A stretch of 64,000 bases of DNA from Chitinophagaceae bacterium (GTDB lineage Bacteria; Bacteroidota; Bacteroidia; Chitinophagales; Chitinophagaceae): assembly GCA_019752295.1 (NCBI GenBank), contig JAIEMK010000053.1, forward strand, positions 1 to 64,000, given 5' to 3'. Both the position numbers and the translations under genes were made by a program. Positions within the stretch are counted from its first letter, which is position 1, and each line of letters opens with the position of its first letter. Under the pieces are notes generated by a model. That model saw only the letters and a list, made by a program, of their open reading frames with translations, was not told where the DNA came from and ran no database searches. This document shows positions 27,264 to 36,071 of the stretch, piece after piece.

Positions 27264-28307
27264 CTATTCGCCGATTGATTTATACTTTTCCAGTACCTGC
27301 ATTTGTGGTCGGTCTACGCCGTTACGCGGCTCAATCGATAATCGATAATTTCCCCACCATGGCCCTGCTGCCCAATAAGCGCCGTTCACACCATTGGCGC
27401 TGATATAACTCAAAAATTTATCAAGCACTTCAAGCCACCTTGGGTCATCATCAGGAATACCATATTCGCCGATATAACCTTTCTTATTATTTTTCTTTAG
27501 CCATTTAACAAAAGGCTTAATTACTTCAATTCCGGCATTGGTATTTAATACATTGTATTCGTATGCTTTATTGGTATTGCCGTTTGAATTCAGATATCTT
27601 CCTGTAAAGTCCCTATCGAAATAACAGTGTGCTTCAAATACAATATTATCACAACTATCTACAAGGGCTTTTAATTTGTCGTTATTTATTTTCCAGTCAA
27701 CCGAATTTGCATATTCCGAACCTGAAATAAAAACGGTGTGTATTTTATTTACAGAACGAATGGCGTTCAATGCATTCTGTGCGATACTCACCCAGGGCGT
27801 GTTCCACATATCATGCGGTTCGTTCATAATCTGGAATCCGTAAATATTATCGTTATTAATAAAAGCCAAAGCCAGTTTTTTCCAAACATCTTCCAGATAA
27901 GCAGAGGGCAATTCCTTCGAGCCCACAGTGTAAACTTTATTTTTATCGTGATACCTTCCGAAATTCTGTAAGGTTAATTTTACCTGCAATCCAATATGGC
28001 TTGACTGTGTCACAAAGTTTTGCATCCTTTGCATCTCAACACTATCTAGTCTACCCATTAGTTGGGGTTGAACCCTTTCCCACCTAAACGGGAGGTCTAC
28101 CATTCTGAAACCTTTGTTGTAGAAATATTGTAGTTCTAGTGAATCGGGATAAATATAATCCACTCCGTAAACCCCAGGAAATTTTGTATCGCCAAATTCA
28201 GGGCCGCATATTTTTACCCCAAAGGGTTTACTCAGAAGCTGGGCGTTACTGCTGTGGGTACTCAATAAAAGTTGTACCAAAAAAATCAGGGGTAGAAAAT
28301 GCTTCAT
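27264..28307 (-). CDS. Secreted glycoside hydrolase family 5 (cellulase-like)
   Basis: The product has 347 residues from the ATG at 28307; an in-frame TTG two codons upstream is less likely. A signal peptide ends near SSNAQ. The TIM-barrel enzyme shows the GH5 acid/base Glu163 in GFQIMNEPHDMW and nucleophile Glu281 in GYIGEYGIPDDDP, plus FRMVDLPFRWERVQP for the conserved Arg strand. This gives a retaining beta-glycosidase, acting on a beta-glucan or mannan; the subfamily cannot be set from sight. It neighbours the dual esterase gene on the same strand. Confidence 0.9.
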   Translation of the reverse strand: MKHFLPLIFLVQLLLSTHSSNAQLLSKPFGVKICGPEFGDTKFPGVYGVDYIYPDSLELQYFYNKGFRMVDLPFRWERVQPQLMGRLDSVEMQRMQNFVTQSSHIGLQVKLTLQNFGRYHDKNKVYTVGSKELPSAYLEDVWKKLALAFINNDNIYGFQIMNEPHDMWNTPWVSIAQNALNAIRSVNKIHTVFISGSEYANSVDWKINNDKLKALVDSCDNIVFEAHCYFDRDFTGRYLNSNGNTNKAYEYNVLNTNAGIEVIKPFVKWLKKNNKKGYIGEYGIPDDDPRWLEVLDKFLSYISANGVNGAYWAAGPWWGNYRLSIEPRNGVDRPQMQVLEKYKSIGE

Positions 28308-28403
28308 ATACAATTAACTATTAGGGGCCGGCCTTGGTCAAAAAAAGCCGGATAATTGTAGCATATAACGCAATTTACAACTCTTTATTTCATTAAACCA
28401 GCA

Positions 28404-28433
28404 ACAAAAAAGGTTGCCCTTCGCAGGCAACCT
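28404..28433 (-). terminator. Intrinsic terminator of the hybrid kinase gene
   Basis: The stem AGGTTGCC pairs with GGCAACCT across a 7-nt loop. On the minus strand the hairpin is followed by a run of T residues. It lies 46 nt past the stop of the gene ending at 28479. Confidence 0.88.
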
Positions 28434-28478
28434 CATCTATTTCAGAAATAGGTAAATATCGTCTCCGCCTGAAATGCG

Positions 28479-31079
28479 TTAACATGCCACAGCTAAGTCT
28501 GTTGAAATGTCTTTGATTTCTTTTTCCAGATGCAGAATCAGGTCGTTTGCAATTGTCTTCATTGTTTCTATATAATTCCTCACCAAGTTTTTATCTTGTT
28601 CCGGAACCGCTTCCATTTCTATTTTCTGAAGTGTTTTAAACAATTCGGTTGCTTTAATATAACCAACGCTGCTCTTTAGTTTATGTGCCACAGCAGAAGC
28701 TTTTTCCCATTGTTCGGATTTGCTATAGTTTTCGATTTCGTTTGAATCGTTTACCAAATTTTTATACAAGGGCTCGAGTAAAGCAATCAAATCTTTTTTC
28801 TTCATAATTTTTTCGAACATACTCAGGTCGTATGGTTTAACTGCCTGTAGCGTAACATCCATTTCAGGAACCGGTTGCAGGCTATTTTGTTCTTCGGCTT
28901 GCATGATTTTTTTATTTAAAACTTTACATAATTTCTTGTAGAGATCAATGAATTCAAATGGCTTTGACATATAATCCGTCATCCCTGCTTCGATACATTT
29001 TTCCAACTCCCCTTTCATTGCAGTGGCTGTCATTGCAACAATTGGTGTATTTATTTTAAGTGTATTTCTAATATAGGCGGTTGTTTTATAACCGTCCATG
29101 ATCGGCATTTGTAAGTCCATCAAAATCACATCAAACGCCCTTTCTTCTTTCAGTTTTGCGATGGCTTCTTTTCCATTGTTTACGATGATTGGTTTTATGC
29201 CCACACTTCCTAATACGTGCTCAATCAGAATTTGATTCACGTAATTATCTTCTGCAATCAGTACTCGCGATCCTGCAAGTATACCGGCAAAATCAACATC
29301 CTGTATTCTATGTAAACCAATCACATCGTTTGCGGATGCAAATTTAAAAGGCAGTTGGAAGATAAACTCAGAACCAAAACCCTCTGCACTTTTAACTGCT
29401 ATAGAGCCATGCTGCAGTTCTACCAGTTGCTTGCTGATTGTTAGCCCTAAACCAGTTCCTCCATATTTTCTTGCTACATCATTTCCTGCTTGTGAGAAAC
29501 TGTCAAAAACAGATTTCAATTTATCTTGCGGAATACCAATGCCGGTATCTTTTACCGTAAATTGAATGGTACCACTTCCTCCCTCCTGTTTAACCAAACT
29601 AATATTCAATGAAACCTTTCCCGCTTCAGTAAACTTGATTGCATTTCCAAGCAGGTTTACCAGTATTTGATTCAAGCGATAAGGATCTCCAATCAGATAG
29701 TTTGGAACAGATTCATCCACATTAACTTCCATTTCCAAATGTTTCTTTTGCAAGCGATGCGCAAACATGGGCTCAAAAGCATTTACCGCTTCCCTTAGAT
29801 TAAAACCAATTTCTTCGATGGTTAATTTCCCTGCCTGAATTTTTGAAAAATCAAGTATATCGTTGATGATCACCAAAAGGTTATTGACAGACCTCTTGAT
29901 GATGGTTGCATAATTTTTTTGTGTATCGTTAAGTGTTGTTTCGAGTAGCAAATTTGTCATACCCTGAATGCCATTCATTGGTGTCCGAATTTCGTGACTC
30001 ATATTGGCCAAAAACTGCTCCTGCAATAATTTTGCATTTTCTGCAGTTTGCTTAGCCACAATCAATTCGTTCTTAAACTGGGTTCTTTCAGTAATATCGG
30101 TTGCAATACCACTCACGCCAAACACATTATTGTTTTGATCAAAGAGGGGGAATTTTATTGATAAAAGATTAATCGGTCCTTCTGGCCCCTGAATAATCTG
30201 CTCCACTTCTACCGGCTTTCTTTCCCTGATTACCTGAGCATCCAGCTCTGCAAAATGATCTGCGTCTTCTTTAGACGAAAAATGATAGTCCGTAAATCCA
30301 ATGACATCTTTTTTAGTAACCTGCAAAATGTCCATAAACCTTTTGTTGGCAACGGTATATTTACCCTGAAGGTCTTTGATGTAAATTAATGAAGTGGTAT
30401 TATCCAATACTGCCTGTAACTGGTGTTGCTGATGCTTCAGGCTTTGTTCTGTTTCTTCTAATTCAACCTGAATTTGTTTTTTGTCTGAAATATCGCGCAC
30501 AACACAATGAAATCCGATCGCCCTATTATTTTCCATCATCAGTACAGCGCATTGTTCTACCCATTTACGATATCCATTTTTGCAAATGATTGGAAACTCA
30601 TAAATGGTTTCATTAACCATTTGCTCATACTGACTGAAATAATTTTTGGCTACTTTATCCACCCACATCGGATCGAGTATGGCGGTAAAATGCTCTCCCA
30701 CTAATTCTTCAGGTGCATATCCGGTTAATTCAAATCCACGCTTACTTACAAAATTGAATTTTCCGTCGAGGTTGATGCTGAAAACTACCGAAGCCACATT
30801 ATCGATGATGTTCCGATATTTTTCTTCGCTTTTTCCTACTTCCCGCTCTGCTTTGTTTAAGAGTTTCAGGCCCTTCCACAACTGGAACAGAATAAAGCTG
30901 ATGAATACAACAGAAAAAACGCCGGCCAGTAAAGCAATAATCAAATTTGCTTCAGAAGTATTTTTACGGTTATCGATGATCAACCAAATAAAAAAACAGT
31001 TAGCCAGAATGGCAAACAAGAGCAGGTAAGGTACCCGCTTCTGCTGTAGTAATTTTGGGTGATAAGTACTGTTTTGCAC
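28479..31079 (-). CDS. Membrane hybrid histidine kinase (PAS-PAS-HisKA-HATPase-REC-HPt)
   Basis: The product has 866 residues. Two transmembrane helices (about 18-35 and 45-68) with a very short loop anchor it, and PAS domains follow at about 85-205 and 220-335. HisKA has His362 in NMSHEIRTPMNG, HATPase has DTGIGIP and GTGLGLTISK, the receiver has Asp655 in VILMDLQMP, and the HPt domain has His799 in AVAHKLKSSVG. The short external loop argues for cytoplasmic or membrane sensing. All steps of a phosphorelay are in one chain except the final output regulator, which is not nearby. The start is a GTG at 31079; no in-frame ATG lies between it and the upstream stop. Confidence 0.92.
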   Translation of the reverse strand: MQNSTYHPKLLQQKRVPYLLLFAILANCFFIWLIIDNRKNTSEANLIIALLAGVFSVVFISFILFQLWKGLKLLNKAEREVGKSEEKYRNIIDNVASVVFSINLDGKFNFVSKRGFELTGYAPEELVGEHFTAILDPMWVDKVAKNYFSQYEQMVNETIYEFPIICKNGYRKWVEQCAVLMMENNRAIGFHCVVRDISDKKQIQVELEETEQSLKHQQHQLQAVLDNTTSLIYIKDLQGKYTVANKRFMDILQVTKKDVIGFTDYHFSSKEDADHFAELDAQVIRERKPVEVEQIIQGPEGPINLLSIKFPLFDQNNNVFGVSGIATDITERTQFKNELIVAKQTAENAKLLQEQFLANMSHEIRTPMNGIQGMTNLLLETTLNDTQKNYATIIKRSVNNLLVIINDILDFSKIQAGKLTIEEIGFNLREAVNAFEPMFAHRLQKKHLEMEVNVDESVPNYLIGDPYRLNQILVNLLGNAIKFTEAGKVSLNISLVKQEGGSGTIQFTVKDTGIGIPQDKLKSVFDSFSQAGNDVARKYGGTGLGLTISKQLVELQHGSIAVKSAEGFGSEFIFQLPFKFASANDVIGLHRIQDVDFAGILAGSRVLIAEDNYVNQILIEHVLGSVGIKPIIVNNGKEAIAKLKEERAFDVILMDLQMPIMDGYKTTAYIRNTLKINTPIVAMTATAMKGELEKCIEAGMTDYMSKPFEFIDLYKKLCKVLNKKIMQAEEQNSLQPVPEMDVTLQAVKPYDLSMFEKIMKKKDLIALLEPLYKNLVNDSNEIENYSKSEQWEKASAVAHKLKSSVGYIKATELFKTLQKIEMEAVPEQDKNLVRNYIETMKTIANDLILHLEKEIKDISTDLAVAC

Positions 31080-31226
31080 GTTTTTTGAATTAGGGGTGAG
31101 CGCTTTGGGTTATTGAAGAAGACCAGCTAAAGCCTTCCTGATACAATACAAAGGAATGCTTGTTCCCCCTCTATTGAAATAACTTAAACCACCTAATTCA
31201 TGTAGTATAATCACTACAAAATGCAA

Positions 31227-32402
31227 CTATTCTTCTGGCAAATTTCGTAGAAAGAAGTCCCGAATATTAGCCCCCATGATCTTTTCGATATCGGCCCTTG
31301 AAAACTTCTCTTTTTCGAGTGCGGCAACAATCAGGGGCAGGCCCGTAACATCGAAATGCGTTTTTATGGCTCCATCAAAATCAGATCCTAACGCCACTTT
31401 ATCTACCCCGATCTTGTCGGCAACGTACCTGATCGATTTTGCTGTGGCTGCAGCATCTGTACCACAAACTGCAGTTTCCCATAAACCGATTCCTATCAAT
31501 CCGTTTCTTTTTCCGATTTCAATCAGGTGTGCATCCGACAGGTTTCTTCGGTTTTCACAAATGCCCTTTACACCGGTATGTGATACCAGCAAGGGGGCCG
31601 TTGTGTTTGCCAGCACATCGTCGATTGTTTTTGGCGATGCGTGTGCCAGATCAATGGTAATATGCAATTTCTCCATTTCGTGTACCAATAATATTCCTTT
31701 TGCAGTTAGTCCGTCTTTCTTCATTCCGTGCGCAGAACCACCCCATTCGTTGTCAAAAAAATGTGTCAGGCCAATATACCTGACTCCTGCATTATAAAAG
31801 TCCTTGAGGTTTTCTACAGAATTTTCGAGGCAATGTGCGCCTTCTAAACCCAGCATCCCTGCAGTAAGATTTCGATTTTTCTTTCTGTCGATCAGGTATT
31901 GTTCCAAAGTTTTCCTGCTATTGATTACCCTGAATTTGCCCTCCGATTTATCAGCATAATGATACAATTGATTGCACTGCCATAAAGCCCTGCTCTTGAT
32001 GCTGAACCAGTTTCGCCAGGGTTGCATTTGCGCAAAACTCAGGATGGCTACATTATCGGTTTTATCGCTATTCTGTTCAATATTAATTCCTCTGGGTGTT
32101 TTACTTACAATTGTAAAAACCTGAAATGCCATATTCGCTTCCTGCATCCTTGGAATGTCTACATGCCCATAATTATGTTTTTTGGTCAGATCGCGGTTCC
32201 ATAATAAAGCATCACAATGTAAATCGGCAATAAAAGGAATCGAGTCGTACCAACTATTCTTTTTGATATCGGTCGTTTTCAGCGTAACCGTATTGGTCGA
32301 TTTTTCAAAAAAGGATGAGCCGTATGCAAAAAACAAAATCAGAAATAGTACTAGTAAAACTGCTATTAATTTTAAACCGTTCACCAGAATTTTAGTAATC
32401 AT
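31227..32402 (-). CDS. Membrane-anchored dipeptidase, peptidase family M19
   Basis: The product has 391 residues with one N-terminal transmembrane helix (about 10-30). Zinc-binding motifs of the renal-dipeptidase family are visible: HxD in IADLHCDALLW, bridging Glu in LGLEGAHCLEN, His in TIDLAHASPKT and LLVSHTGVKG, and SDFDGAI near the C-terminus. The family cleaves dipeptides, including those with a D-residue, so a role in peptide or peptidoglycan recycling at the cell envelope is likely. It is a lone minus-strand gene, divergent from the YceI gene. Confidence 0.92.
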   Translation of the reverse strand: MITKILVNGLKLIAVLLVLFLILFFAYGSSFFEKSTNTVTLKTTDIKKNSWYDSIPFIADLHCDALLWNRDLTKKHNYGHVDIPRMQEANMAFQVFTIVSKTPRGINIEQNSDKTDNVAILSFAQMQPWRNWFSIKSRALWQCNQLYHYADKSEGKFRVINSRKTLEQYLIDRKKNRNLTAGMLGLEGAHCLENSVENLKDFYNAGVRYIGLTHFFDNEWGGSAHGMKKDGLTAKGILLVHEMEKLHITIDLAHASPKTIDDVLANTTAPLLVSHTGVKGICENRRNLSDAHLIEIGKRNGLIGIGLWETAVCGTDAAATAKSIRYVADKIGVDKVALGSDFDGAIKTHFDVTGLPLIVAALEKEKFSRADIEKIMGANIRDFFLRNLPEE

Positions 32403-32618
32403 AATATCGCTGTTTTATAAAATCGGGATAAGAACAAATTGTTTTAAAATAAGTGATTCTTGTAAAAGCTATTTTAAATTTATTCTATTTTAAATTAACC
32501 GGCATATTTTTCTCGCTCTATAATACAGGTTTATAAAAACCTTTCAAATACCAAATTGATGTATTTGAACGTTTATTTGCAAGCACCCCGATGCCTCTAA
32601 ACGAATAATAAGTATAAA

Positions 32619-32708
32619 ATGAAATGAGCATAACAAAAATTTTACAGCAACCGAAATGTTTGTTAGCGAATCTCGAGCACTCGGAACCAAAATCAAATAA
32701 TTAAACAC
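32619..32708 (+). repeat. Dispersed start-codon-abutting element, copy D
   Basis: It reads ATGAAATGAGCATAAC ... CAACCGAAATGTTTGTTAGC ... CCAAAATCAAATAATTAAAC and ends exactly at the ATG of the YceI gene. The centre is CTCGAGCACTCGG, an imperfect palindrome that differs from the other copies. It is in the same orientation relative to its gene as copies A, B/C and F. Confidence 0.8.
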
Positions 32709-33251
32709 ATGAAACAACTATTGCTTTCTCTTGGTTTTTTGCTGCTTACCTGTTCTCTTTTCTCGCAGCACTTTGTACCCGTACCAAAAAGTTCAGCGGT
32801 AAATTTCCATATCAAAAACTTTGGATTAACTACCGATGGAAATTTCGGAGGCTTAAAAGGAGAAGTATATTTTAATCCAAAAGATCTTGAAAATGCCAGT
32901 ATTGAGATGAGTGTTGAAGCAAATACCGTATTTACAAAAAACAGGAAGAGGGATGAACATTTGATGGATGAAGAATTTTTCTATGCGGAAAAATATCCCA
33001 CCATTTATATCACTTCTAATTCAATCACTGCGCCAAAAGAAAATGGTCTTTATACTTTTGATGGCAGCATACTGATGCGTGGTATCACCAAAAAGATACA
33101 ATTTGAGTTTAGCGCAAAACCACAAACAATGGGCTACTTATTTGAGGGAAGTTTTAAAATTAACAGAAAGGATTTCGGTGTTGGCAGAAGCTATATCACT
33201 ATGTCGGAGGAAGTAAAGGTTGATTTTTCGATTAGTGTAACAAGAAATTAA
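32709..33251 (+). CDS. Secreted YceI-family lipid-binding protein
   Basis: The product has 180 residues with a signal peptide ending near CSLFSQ. The body is a lipocalin-like YceI barrel: SSAVNFHIKNFG, the block GGLKGEVYFNPKDLENASIE, KNRKRDEHLMDEEFF, YPTIYITSNS and the ending VKVDFSISVTRN. YceI proteins bind isoprenoid or other amphiphilic chains in the periplasm; the ligand is not known here. It stands alone, with a start directly abutted by a repeat element. Confidence 0.9.
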   Translation: MKQLLLSLGFLLLTCSLFSQHFVPVPKSSAVNFHIKNFGLTTDGNFGGLKGEVYFNPKDLENASIEMSVEANTVFTKNRKRDEHLMDEEFFYAEKYPTIYITSNSITAPKENGLYTFDGSILMRGITKKIQFEFSAKPQTMGYLFEGSFKINRKDFGVGRSYITMSEEVKVDFSISVTRN

Positions 33252-33259
33252 GTGTAACA

Positions 33260-33280
33260 ATTGTTAAGTTCTTTAACAAT
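33260..33280 (+). terminator. Weak hairpin after YceI gene
   Basis: ATTGTTAA and TTAACAAT pair around a 5-nt loop, 9 nt past the YceI stop. No long T-run follows, so it may be an mRNA 3'-end stabiliser rather than a full terminator. Confidence 0.4.
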
Positions 33281-33405
33281 CAGGAGTTAAAAAAAATACA
33301 TTGCCGATTTTTTTAAAGTGTTCGCCGAATTTCAAGTTAGCATCCCGATTTAAATTCCCAATTTAGGATTTGTAAATAAGTTCGTTCATCATTTGATCCA
33401 TATTT

Positions 33406-33504
33406 ATGAAGCACCTTATTTTATTACCATTTCTATTAATCAGCTTTATCCTTTTGATGCTTTATGCCTGGTGGCCTGGCGAGAGAGTACAATATTCAAA
33501 ATAG
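33406..33504 (+). CDS. Candidate 32-residue single-pass membrane peptide
   Basis: An ATG at 33406 opens 32 codons ending in TAG. The peptide starts MKHLILLPFLLISFILL, continues through a hydrophobic stretch into LYAWWPGE, and has a short polar tail ending YSK. That is one predicted transmembrane helix with a basic N-terminus, the usual form of small bacterial membrane proteins. I do not recognise a family. It lies between the YceI gene and the REP-like cluster. It could be chance, because short hydrophobic frames are common in AT-rich DNA. Confidence 0.4.
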   Translation: MKHLILLPFLLISFILLMLYAWWPGERVQYSK

Positions 33505-33632
33505 GCTTCTGACTAAATAGCAGCTCATAGCTTTTACAAAATTGTACCACTTAAAAAAAGAATCTGGCGATGCATCGTTTTAAGTGTAAAATGATTTTAT
33601 TAGTCATAATGAGATTCACGATGGAGTGGGGT

Positions 33633-33935
33633 GAGGGCTAAAGCCCAGTGTTGTAGGGGAGTTTCATAGTAACCCTAGCTTAAAAGCTAGGGTTAGTGTC
33701 TCTGAAATAAAATTCTTCTCTTGGATACATTAACCCCAGACTTCAGTCTGGGGATGACAGGCTCTGTCTGGATTTTGGGCTTTAGCCCATCACCCATCAG
33801 CTTAGATCATCTACATCAGAATCAAAAAAGCATGAGGGCTAAAGCCCTGTTTTTTCGCGGGTTTCGTAGAATCCCCAGCTTAAAAGCTGGGGTTAATGAC
33901 TCCATATGAAGTTCTACCTTTGAAAGCATTAACCA
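33633..33935. repeat. REP-like palindrome cluster, three modules (two direct, one inverted)
   Basis: Modules 33633-33736 and 33834-33935 share the order GGGCTAAAGCCC, spacer, long hairpin, AT-rich spacer, CATTAACC. A third module in inverted orientation spans about 33727-33795. The hairpins are 33635-33646, 33671-33694 (AACCCTAGCTT arm), 33734-33753 (CCCCAGAC arm), 33777-33788, 33836-33847 and 33873-33892 (CCCCAGCTT arm). Arms differ between copies by compensating changes, so structure rather than sequence is conserved. This resembles REP/REPIN arrays mobilised by RAYT transposases; no transposase is in the window. The rest of the 33.5-34.07 kb gap holds nothing else I can support. Confidence 0.85.
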
Positions 33936-34074
33936 TGCGCTTTATTTCTTATGCTTCCCTACATATCCTTACTGATCCATTAGTGTACAATACTACCCGT
34001 CTTGCTTCCTATATCTTTCCGCATCGCTGATATTTTCTCCTAAATTTCAAGATTTAAATTTTGTAACTTCCGGT

Positions 34075-35367
34075 ATGGTTAGAAAAATCATCCCACTAAT
34101 TACAATATTTATAAGTACCGGCAGTTTTGCCCAGTCAAAGACAGATAGTTTGATGCTGCACATTTTAGAGCAGGCTCAAAGTGCTGTTTCAAAACAGGTT
34201 TTACAAGATCCAAAAACATACAGGCTTCAAATTATTTACACACAGATAAACAGGAATCTGCAAAACAAACCAAGTTTTAAAAATTACTATTATCACTACA
34301 ATGTAAATGACTATTTCAATCCAGCTTCCATGGTAAAAATGCCTCTGGCTTTTTTATCGCTTGAAAAATTGAATCGTCTAAAAATTTCGGGGCTCAATAA
34401 GTTTAGCGCAATGGCTTTCGACAGCAGTTACCCCGGGCAAAAAGCAATGTTGAGAGACAGTGTTGCAGAAGATGGATTGCCCAGTATTGCAACTTTTATA
34501 AAAAGAGCTTTCCTAATTAGCGAGAATGATCCTTATAACAGAATGTATCAGTTTATAGGTCAGGAAGCAATCAACAAAACTTTAAAGGATAAGGGATATC
34601 AGCTTTTGAGAATAACCCGGCAATTTATGGGATTCAATGAAGAGCAAAACAGGCATACTAATCCCATTCGCTTTTTTGATAAGCAAGGCAAATTAATATA
34701 CGATCAACCCGCAGCCTATCATCAAAAGCCTTTTGATTTCAGCATGGAATTTAAAATTGGAAAGGGATACCTAAATAAAAAAGACAGTTTAATTAACGAA
34801 CCTTTTGATTTTACAAAGCATAATTATGTGCCTCTTGAATATTTTCAGCAACTGCTTCAATCGGTATTGTTTCCCTCCTCTGTTCCAATTAAACAAAGAT
34901 TCGATTTAGGAAAGAACGACAGGAACTTCTTATTGCAATACCTGTCGCAATACCCCTCCGAAACAAATTATCCCAAATACGATGATTCTCTTTTTTTTGA
35001 CAGTTATGTAAAATTCTTTTTTCAAGACAGTACACATCGTATGCCCGATCATATCAGAGTATTTAACAAGGTAGGTTGGGCATATGGTTTCTTAACAGAT
35101 GTATCTTATGTTTTAGATATTAAAAATAATATTGAGTACATGTTGTCGGCAACCCTCTATGCTAACAAAGACGGGATTCTCAATGATGATAAGTATGAGT
35201 ACGAAACCATTGGCCTGCCCTTTTTAAATGATATTGGTAGAACTTTTTATCGGTACGAGCTAAGTAGAAACAGAAAATATCGCCCCAAACTTTCCGGTTT
35301 TGGCCTCATTTACGAAACGCGAAACAAAAACGACAAAAGAATCGGCATCAAACAAGTTGATAATTAA
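34075..35367 (+). CDS. Secreted serine hydrolase of the class A beta-lactamase / PBP fold
   Basis: The product has 430 residues with a signal peptide ending near GSFAQS. The active-site triad motifs of the fold are visible: S-x-x-K at Ser85/Lys88 in PASMVKMPLAF, an SxN-like SEN at 149-151 in LISENDPYN, and a KTG-like KVG in FNKVGWAYGF. It is much longer than class A beta-lactamases (about 290), so resistance is not implied; peptidoglycan or other amide/ester hydrolysis is equally possible. It is monocistronic and followed by a degenerate copy of the dispersed repeat. Confidence 0.8.
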   Translation: MVRKIIPLITIFISTGSFAQSKTDSLMLHILEQAQSAVSKQVLQDPKTYRLQIIYTQINRNLQNKPSFKNYYYHYNVNDYFNPASMVKMPLAFLSLEKLNRLKISGLNKFSAMAFDSSYPGQKAMLRDSVAEDGLPSIATFIKRAFLISENDPYNRMYQFIGQEAINKTLKDKGYQLLRITRQFMGFNEEQNRHTNPIRFFDKQGKLIYDQPAAYHQKPFDFSMEFKIGKGYLNKKDSLINEPFDFTKHNYVPLEYFQQLLQSVLFPSSVPIKQRFDLGKNDRNFLLQYLSQYPSETNYPKYDDSLFFDSYVKFFFQDSTHRMPDHIRVFNKVGWAYGFLTDVSYVLDIKNNIEYMLSATLYANKDGILNDDKYEYETIGLPFLNDIGRTFYRYELSRNRKYRPKLSGFGLIYETRNKNDKRIGIKQVDN

Positions 35368-35400
35368 AAATGAATAACTAACTTCCTTTTTCATTCGATT

Positions 35401-35480
35401 ATTTCTATTGTTTTTAGTTGCCAAATGGAATTCGCCTTTAATCATTCCGGTTGGTATCAAAATTTTAAATGGCTCATTTC
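35401..35480 (+). repeat. Degenerate copy E of the dispersed element
   Basis: The stretch ATTCGCCTTTAATCATTCCG followed by GTTGGTATCAAA and GGCTCATTTCATG aligns with the plus-strand reading of copies A-C, with several substitutions. It is in the opposite orientation to its downstream gene compared with the other copies, and the gene start at 35469 lies within its end. Confidence 0.5.
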
Positions 35481-36071
35481 ATGTGGTACTATTTCTGTGT
35501 TTTTATTGCAGCATTTTTAGTTGATCTGCTTCCATTTTTCGGGCCACCGGCCTGGGTGGTCATGGTGTTTTTTCAAATGAAATTCGACCTGAATATCTGG
35601 ATGGTTTTAGTAACAGGTGTTTTAGGATCCACACTGGGCAGGTACACGCTTTTTTCGTATATTCCTTACCTCTCGAACCGTTATATCAAGGTTGAGAAGA
35701 ATGATGACCTGCATTTTATTGGAAATAAATTAGCCGAAAAAGGATTAAAGATCCAGTTTTTCATTTTGTTGTATACCCTGATGCCATTGCCAACTACAGC
35801 CCTTTTTACAGCAGCAGGTATCGCAAAAATCAAACCGATTTATTTTATTCCTACATTTTTGGTAGGCAAATTTACCAGCGATATGATTATGGTTTTTTCG
35901 GGCGATTATATTGCCAACAATACTGCCTCCCTTGCTACCGGAATGTTTACCTGGAAATCTGTTTCAGGAATTTTATTGGGACTATTTCTTCTTTGTATGT
36001 TGCTGTTTATCGACTGGCGTAAGCTTTTGATCGAAAAGAAATTTACCCTGAATTTTCATATACTGAAGTGA
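35469..36071 (+). CDS. Small integral membrane protein, DedA/VTT-like
   Basis: The product has 200 residues with about four to five hydrophobic segments. The N-terminal helix-turn VDLLPFFGPPAWVVMVFF and the later LLYTLMPLPTTALFTAAGIA recall the re-entrant loops and the proline/glycine motifs of SNARE-associated (VTT/DedA-like, YqaA-like) membrane proteins, which move lipids or maintain envelope potential. The match is by eye and moderate. Starts at 35469 or 35481 (MWYYFC) are both possible; the first lies inside the repeat element. Its stop codon directly abuts that of the convergent neighbour. Confidence 0.6.
   Translation: MAHFMWYYFCVFIAAFLVDLLPFFGPPAWVVMVFFQMKFDLNIWMVLVTGVLGSTLGRYTLFSYIPYLSNRYIKVEKNDDLHFIGNKLAEKGLKIQFFILLYTLMPLPTTALFTAAGIAKIKPIYFIPTFLVGKFTSDMIMVFSGDYIANNTASLATGMFTWKSVSGILLGLFLLCMLLFIDWRKLLIEKKFTLNFHILK

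Noticed and set aside
28326-28350. CCGGC ... GCCGG inverted repeat upstream of the GH5 gene
   Set aside because: The stem is only five base pairs and lies in front of the gene rather than after one; no T-run supports a terminator.
33721-33909. Open plus-strand frame of 62 codons
   Set aside because: It runs through the REP-like hairpins; the frame is a by-product of GC-rich palindromes.
35329-35460. Minus-strand frame starting ATGAAAAAGG after copy E of the dispersed element
   Set aside because: It fits the ATG-AAA pattern of the other copies but is antisense to the end of the serine hydrolase and encodes nothing recognisable.
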